DNA of 64,000 nucleotides from Sipunculus nudus (lineage: Eukaryota > Annelida > Sipuncula > Golfingiida > Sipunculidae), in NCBI GenBank assembly GCA_026874595.1, contig CM049306.1, positions 2,494,019 to 2,558,018 of the forward strand, read 5' to 3'. Made by a program: the position numbers and the translations under genes. Positions within the stretch are counted from its first letter, which is position 1, and every line of letters starts with the position of its first letter. Shown here one piece after another: positions 57,601 to 64,000 of the stretch. A model generated the notes under the pieces. That model saw only the letters and a list, made by a program, of their open reading frames with translations, did no database searches and was not told the origin of the DNA.

Positions 57601-58800
57601 CACTCAGTTACAATGATAAACTGACTGTTAGCACCCAGCTACAATGACAAACTGACTGTAATCACTCAGTTACAATGACAAACTGACTGTAATCACTCAG
57701 CTACAATAATAAACTGACTGTAATCACTCAGTTACAATGATAAACTGACTGTTAGCACCCAGCTACAACAACAAACTGACTGTAAGCACCCAGCTACAAC
57801 GACAAACTGACTATAATCACTCAGCAACAATGATAAACTGACTGTTAGCACCCAGCTACAATGACAAACTGACTGTAATCACTCAGCTACAATGATAAAC
57901 TGACTGTTAGCACCCAGCTACAACAACAAACTGACTGTTAGCACCCAGCTACAACGACAAACTGACTATAATCACTCAGCTACAATGATAAACTGACTGT
58001 TAGCACCCAGCTACAATGACAAACTGACTGTAATCACTCAGCTACAATGACAAACTGACTGTTAGCACTCAGCTACAATGATAAACTGACTGTTAGCACC
58101 CAGCTACAACAACAAACTGACTGTTAGCACCCAGCTACAACGACAAACTGACTGTAATCACTCAGTTACAATGAGAAACTGACTGTAATCACTCAGTTAC
58201 AATGACAAACTGACTGTTAGCACCCAGCTACAACGACAAACTGACTATAATCACCCAGCTACAACAACAAACTGACTGTAATCACTCAGCTACAAAGATA
58301 AACTGACTGTTAGCACCCAGCTACAATGACAAACTGACTGTAATCACTCAGTTACAATGATAAACTGACTGTTAGCACCCAGCTACAATGACAAACTGAC
58401 TGTAATCACTCAGTTACAATGACAAACTGACTGTAATCACTCAGCTACAATAATAAACTGACTGTAATCACTCAGTTACAATGATAAACTGACTGTTAGC
58501 ACCCAGCTACAACAACAAACTGACTGTAAGCACCCAGCTACAACGACAAACTGACTATAATCACTCAGCAACAATGATAAACTGACTGTTAGCACCCAGC
58601 TACAATGACAAACTGACTGTAATCACTCAGCTACAATGATAAACTGACTGTTAGCACCCAGCTACAACAACAAACTGACTGTTAGCACCCAGCTACAACG
58701 ACAAACTGACTATAATCACTCAGCTACAATGATAAACTGACTGTTAGCACCCAGCTACAATGACAAACTGACTGTAATCACTCAGCTACAATGATAAACT
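48690..58800. repeat. Superrepeat copy 4
   Basis: The markers are CTACAAGGATAAAC at 49488, the AATAACTGAATGTC triplet at 53413, 54250 and 54994, CAATTTAAAAC at 55468 and 55561, and TAATCAATCAG at 56764, all 10,137 or 10,139 bp from copy 3. The match to copy 3 ends near 58.81 kb, where the sequence has already joined the block T type, so the 33,546-bp and 10,139-bp alignments overlap at 57.7-58.8 kb. Confidence 0.82.
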
Positions 58801-61800
58801 GACTGTTAGCACCCAGCTACAACAACAAACTGACTGTTAGCACCCAGCTACAACGACAAACTGACTATAATCACTCAGCTACAATGATAAACTGACTGTT
58901 AGCACCCAGCTACAATGACAAACTGACTGTAATCACTCAGCTACAATGACAAACTGACTGTTAGCACTCAGCTACAATGATAAACTGACTGTTAGCACCC
59001 AGCTACAACAACAAACTGACTGTTAGCACCCAGCTACAACGACAAACTGACTGTAATCACTCAGTTACAATGACAAACTGACTGTAATCACTCAGTTACA
59101 ATGACAAACTGACTGTTAGCACCCAGCTACAACGACAAACTGACTATAATCACCTAGCTACAATGACAAACTGACTGTAATCACTCAGTTACGATGACAA
59201 ACTGACTGTTAGCACCCAGCTACAATGACAAACTGACTGTAATCACTCAGTTACAATGATAAACTGACTGTTAGCACCCAGCTACAATGACAAACTAACT
59301 GTAATCACTCAGCTACAATGATAAACTGACTGTTAGCACTCAGCTACAATGATAAACTGACTGTAATCACTCAGCTACAATGATAAACTGACTGTAAGCA
59401 CCCAGTTACAATGACAAACTGACTGTATTCACTCAGCTACAATGATAAACTGACTGTTAGCACCCAGTTACAATGACAAACTGACTGTAATCACTCAGCT
59501 ACAATGATAAACTGACTGTAATCACTCAGCTACAATGATAAACTGACTGTTAGCACCCAGTTACAATGACAAAGTGACTGTTAGCACCCAGCTACAATGA
59601 CAAACTGACTGTAATCACTCAGCTACAATGATAAACTGACTGTTAGCACCCAGCTACAATGACAAACTGACTGTAATCACTCAGCTACAATGATAAACTG
59701 ACTGTTAGCACCCAGTTACAATGACAAACTGACTGTAATCACTCAGCTACAATGACAAACTGACTTTAATCACCCAGCTACAATGATAAACTGACTGTAA
59801 TCACTCAGCTACAATAATAAACTGACTGTTAGCACCCAGCTACAATAATAAACTGACTGTTAGCACCCAGCTACAATGACAAACTAACTGTAATCACTCA
59901 GCTACAATTTAAAACTGACTGTAATCACTCAGCTACAATAATAAACTGACTGTTAGCACCCAGCTACAATGACAAACTGACTGTAATCACTCAGCTACAA
60001 TTTAAAACTGACTGTAATCACTCAGCTACAATAATAAACTGACTGTTAGCACCCAGCTACAATAATAAACTGACTGTTAGCACCCAGCTACAATGACAAA
60101 CTAACTGTAATCACTCAGCTACAATAATAAACTGACTGTTAGCACCCAGTTACAATGATAAACTGACTGTTAGCACCCAGCTACAATGACAAACTGACTG
60201 TTATCACTCAGCTACAATGATAAACTGACTGTTAGCACCCAGCTACAATGACAAACTGACTGTAATCACTCAGCTACAATGATAAACTGACTGTTAGCAC
60301 CCAGCTACAATGACAAACTGACTGTAATCACTCAGCTACAATGATAAACTGACTGTAATCACTCAGTTACAATGACAAACTGACTGTAATCACTCAGCTA
60401 CAATAATAAACTGACTGACATCACCCAGCTACAACAACAACCTGACTATTATCACCTAGCTACAATGACAAACTAACTGTAATCACTCAGCTACAATGAC
60501 AAACTGACTGTAATCACCCAGCTACAACGACAAACTGACCGTAGTCACTGAATGTCAATGACAAACTGACTGTAATCACCCAGCTACAACAACAAACTAA
60601 CTGTAATTACCCAGCTACAACAATAAAATGACTATAATTACTGAATGTCAATGACAAACTGACCGTATTTCACTGAATGTCAATGACAAACTGACTGTAA
60701 TCGTCCAGCTACAACAACAAACTGACTATAATCACTGAATGTCAATGACAAACTGACCGTACTTCATTGAATGTCAGTGATTAACTGACTGTTAGCACCC
60801 AGCTACAATGATAAACTGAGTGTAATCACTCAGCTACAATGACAAACTAACTGTAATCACTCAGCTACAATGATAAACTGACTGTTAGCACCCAGCTACA
60901 ATGACAAACTAACTGTAATCACTCAGCTACAATGATAAACTGACTGTTAGCACCCAGCTACAATGACAAACTAACTGTAATCACTCAGTTACAATGACAA
61001 ACTGACTGTTAGCACCCAGCTACAATGACAAACTGACTGTTATCACTCAGCTACAATGATAAACTGACTGTTAGCACCCAGCTACAATGACAAACTGACT
61101 GTTAGCACCCAGCTACAATGACAAACTGACTGTAATCACTCAGTTACAATGACAAACTGACTGTTAGCACCCTGCTACAATGACAAACTGACTGTAACCA
61201 CTCAGCTACATTGACAAACTGACTGTAATCACTCAGCTACAATGATAAACTGACTGTTAGCACCCAGCTACAATGATTAACTGACTGTTAGCACCCACCT
61301 ACAATGACAAACTGACTGTAATCACCCAGCTAATGAGAAACTGACTATTAGCACCCAGCTACAATGACAAACTGACTGTAATCACCCAGCTACAATGACA
61401 AACTGACTGTAATCACTCAGTTACAATGACAAACTGACTGTAATCACTCAGCTACATTGACAAACTGACTGTAATCACTCAGCTACATTGACAAACTGAC
61501 TGTAATCACTCAGCTACAATGATAAACTGACTGTTAGCACCCAGCTACAATGACAAACTGACTGTAATCACTCAGCTACAATGATAAACTGACTGTTAGC
61601 ACCCAGTTACAATGACAAAGTGACTGTTAGCACCCAGCTACAATGACAAACTGACTGTAATCACTCAGCTACAATAATAAACTGACTGTTAGCACCCAGT
61701 TACAATGACAAAGTGACTGTTAGCACCCAGCTACAATGACAAACTGACTGTAATCACCCAGCTACAATGATAAACTGACTGTAAGCACCCAGCTACAATG

Positions 61801-63050
61801 ACAAACTGACTGTAATCACCCAGCTACAATGATAAACTGACTGTTAGCACCCAGCTACAATGATAAACTGACTGTTAGCACCCAGTTACAATGATAAACT
61901 GACTGTAATCACCCAGCTACAATGATAAACTGACTGTTAGCACCCAGCTACAATATCAAACTGACTGTAATCATTCAGGTACAATGATAAACTGACTGTT
62001 AGCACGCAGCTACAATGACAAACTAACTGTAATCACTCAGCTACAATAATAAACTGACTGTTAGCACCCAGTTACAATGATAAACTGACTGTTAGCACCC
62101 AGCTACAATGACAAACTGACTGTAATCACTCAGCTACAATGATAAACTGACTGTTAGCACCCAGTTACAATGATAAACTGACTGTAATCACCCAGCTACA
62201 ATGATAAACTGACTGTTAGCACCAAGTTACAATGACAAACTGACTGTTAGCACCCAGCTACAATGACAAACTGACTGTAATCATTCAGGTACAATGATAA
62301 ACTGACTGTTAGCACCCAGTTACAATGACAAACTGACTGTAATCACTCAGCTACAATGACAAACTAACTGTAATCACTCAGCTACAATAATAAACTGACT
62401 GTTAGCACCCAGCTACAATGATAAACTGACTGTTAGCACCCAGTTACAATGATAAACTGACTGTTAGCACCCAGTTACAATAATAAACTGACTGTTAGCA
62501 CCCAGCTACAATAATAAACTGACTGTTAGCACCCAGCTACAATGATAAACTGAAGTTTAGCACCCAGCTACAATGCTAAACTGACTGTTAGCACCCAGTT
62601 ACAATGACAAACTGACTGTTATCACCCAGCTACAATGACAAACTGACTGTAATCATTCAGGTACAATGATAAACTGACTGTTAGCACCCAGTTACAATGA
62701 CAAACTAACTGTAATCACTCAGCAACAATGACAAACTAACTGTAATCACTCAGCTACAATAATAAACTGACTGTTAGCACCCAGTTACAATGATAAACTG
62801 ACTGTTAGCACCCAGCTACAGTGACAAACTGACTGTTATCACTCAGCTACAATGATAAACTGACTGTTAGCACCCAGCTACAATGATAAACTGACTGTTA
62901 GCACCCAGCTACAATGATAAACTGACTGTTAGCACCCAGTTACAATGATAAACTGACTGTAATCACCCAGCTACAATGATAAACTGACTGTAATCACCCA
63001 GCTACAATGACAAACTGACTGTAATCACTCAGCTACAATGACAAACTGAC
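57710..63050. repeat. Block T copy 2
   Basis: This repeats about 24.17-29.50 kb at an offset of 33,546 bp, including the private variants near 60632, 60711 and 60777. A few differences are visible: ACTGACATCACC near 60416 where copy 1 has ACTGAAATCACC, and AATATCAAAC near 61953 where copy 1 has AATAACAAAC. The match fades near 63.05 kb, after GATAGACTGAC. Confidence 0.78.
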
Positions 63051-64000
63051 TGTAATCACTCAGCTACAATGATAGACTGACTGTTAGCACCCAGTTACAA
63101 TGACAAACTGACTGTAATCACTCAGCTACAATGACAAACTGACTGTAATCACTCAGCTTCAATGATAAACTGACTGTAATCACTCAGCTACAATGATAAA
63201 CTGACTGTTAGCACCCAGTTACAATGACAAACTGACTGTAATCACTCAGCTACAATGATAAACTGACTGTTAGCACCCAGTTACAATGACAAACTGACTG
63301 TAATCACTCAGCTACAATGACAAACTGACTGTAATCACCCAGCTACAATGATAAACTGACTGTAATCACTCAGCTACAATGACAAACTGACTGTAATCAC
63401 TCAGCTACAATGATAAACTGACTGTTAGCACCCAGTTACAATGACAAACTGACTGTAATCACTCAGCTACAATGATAAACTGACTGTTAGCCCCCAGTTA
63501 CAATGACAAACTGACTGTAATCACTCAGCTACAATGATAAACTGACTGTTAGCACCCAGTTACAATGACAAACTGACTGTAATCACTCAGCTACAATGAC
63601 AAACTGACTGTAATCACCAAGCTACAATGATAAACTGACTGTAATCACTCAGCTACAATGACAAACTGACTGTAATCACTCAGCTACAATGATAAACTGA
63701 CTGTTAGCACCCAGCTACAATGATAAACTGACTGTAATCACTCAGCTACAATGATAAACTGACTTTAATCACTCAGCTACAATGATAAACTGACTGTAAT
63801 CACTCAGCTACAATGATAAACTGACTGTTAGCACCCAGCTACAATGATAAACTGACTGTAATCACTCAGCTACAATGACAAACTGACTATAATCACTCAG
63901 CTACAATGATAAACTGACTGTAATCACTCAGCTACAATGATAAACTGACTGTTAGCACCCCGTTACAATGACAAACTGACTGTAATCACTCAGCTACAAT
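63050..64000. repeat. Right-edge dimeric array, continuing beyond the window
   Basis: These are regular monomers in which CAGTTACAATGACAAAC and CAGCTACAATGATAAAC alternate with few rare variants. They do not obviously match the superrepeat blocks. There is no sign of an array end or of unique flank, so the true array and intron are longer than seen here. Confidence 0.85.

Larger units (their letters stand above)
549..64000. repeat. 31-bp tandem-repeat array (intronic satellite), about 63.4 kb, open at the right edge
   Basis: A continuous head-to-tail array of a 31-bp monomer, with about 2,000 copies by length. A typical monomer is 5349-5379. On the plus strand it carries CAGCTAC, then AATGACAAAC, then TGACTGTAATCAC. 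Variable positions include CAGCTAC/CAGTTAC, AACAAC/AATGAC/AATGAT/AATAAT, CTGAC/CTAAC, GTAATCACT/GTTAGCACC, and a block replacement TGAATGTC for the CAGCTAC region. Lengths of 29 and 32 bp occur locally. The strand is A-rich and G-poor, and CpG is rare. Because 31 is not a multiple of 3 and the monomer holds TGA and TAA (plus strand) and TAG (minus strand), no long ORF can form, which fits the absence of coding frames. The array is not interrupted by unique sequence or a mobile element anywhere in the window. For the minus-strand TPR gene it is the intron upstream of the exon. Confidence 0.97.

Noticed and set aside
29940-58800. Superrepeats as pure assembly artefact
   Set aside because: The copies differ by private changes (the 2-bp deletion at about 40.09 kb, the 15-monomer step at 32.46 kb, and an extra monomer in copy 1), which argues against a simple duplicated contig. 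Miscounting of copies cannot be excluded without reads.
549-64000. CRISPR array (31-bp repeat unit)
   Set aside because: The units follow each other directly with no unique spacers, vary in sequence, and lie next to a spliced exon with no cas genes.
549-64000. Protein-coding tandem repeat
   Set aside because: 31 bp shifts the frame at each monomer, and TGA and TAA on the plus strand and TAG on the minus strand stop every frame quickly. No long ORF exists.
549-64000. Centromeric satellite
   Set aside because: The layered higher-order structure resembles centromeres, but the array abuts and shares sequence with an exon, which points to an intronic origin. Without chromatin data a centromeric role is not supported.

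Overview
This is a eukaryotic, almost certainly animal, genomic window. About 99% of it is one tandem-repeat array, and a single recognisable exon sits at the left edge. I cannot name the species. The evidence for a spliced nuclear gene is an open stretch on the minus strand with good codon structure, a consensus 5' splice site at its end and an acceptor at its start. There are no prokaryotic-style ORFs, RNA genes or recognisable transposon ends.

Layout. Bases 1-429 are unique, AT-rich intron sequence. Bases 430-566 (minus strand) are an internal exon of 45 codons plus 2 nt encoding tetratricopeptide-repeat (TPR)-like sequence. From about 549 to the right edge (64000) the window is a 31-bp tandem repeat, roughly 2,000 monomers, running out of the window. 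For the minus-strand gene this array is the intron just upstream of the exon, so that intron is longer than 63 kb.

The central observation is that monomer and exon overlap. The last monomer supplies the 3' splice site of the exon (TAG at 569-567) and its first 18 coding bases, which encode LGDYSQ, a good fit to the LGDY element of a TPR helix. On the minus strand most monomers therefore repeat a small 3'-splice-site module: a branch-point-like TGATTAC or GTGCTAAC, a T-rich stretch, TAG, then a copy of the exon start. The array looks like an expansion of an intron-exon junction, carrying many hundreds of potential decoy acceptors. That is an inference; no RNA data are available here.

The array is organised at several levels: (1) a 31-bp monomer with 29-bp and 32-bp variants; (2) a 62-bp dimer of two alternating monomer types, dominant to the right of about 6.6 kb; (3) a 530-bp higher-order repeat, four copies at 4121-6241; (4) block duplications of 1,798 bp and about 3 kb (offset 5,524) between 6.6 and 18.4 kb; (5) superrepeats of 8.6-10.1 kb, with clear copies at about 29.9-38.4, 38.5-48.6 and 48.7-58.8 kb and a partial fourth at 16.8-24.0 kb; (6) a block at about 24.2-29.5 kb that recurs at 57.7-63.05 kb, offset exactly 33,546 bp. 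The monomers nearest the exon are the most irregular. All block edges were read by eye from rare marker variants and are approximate.
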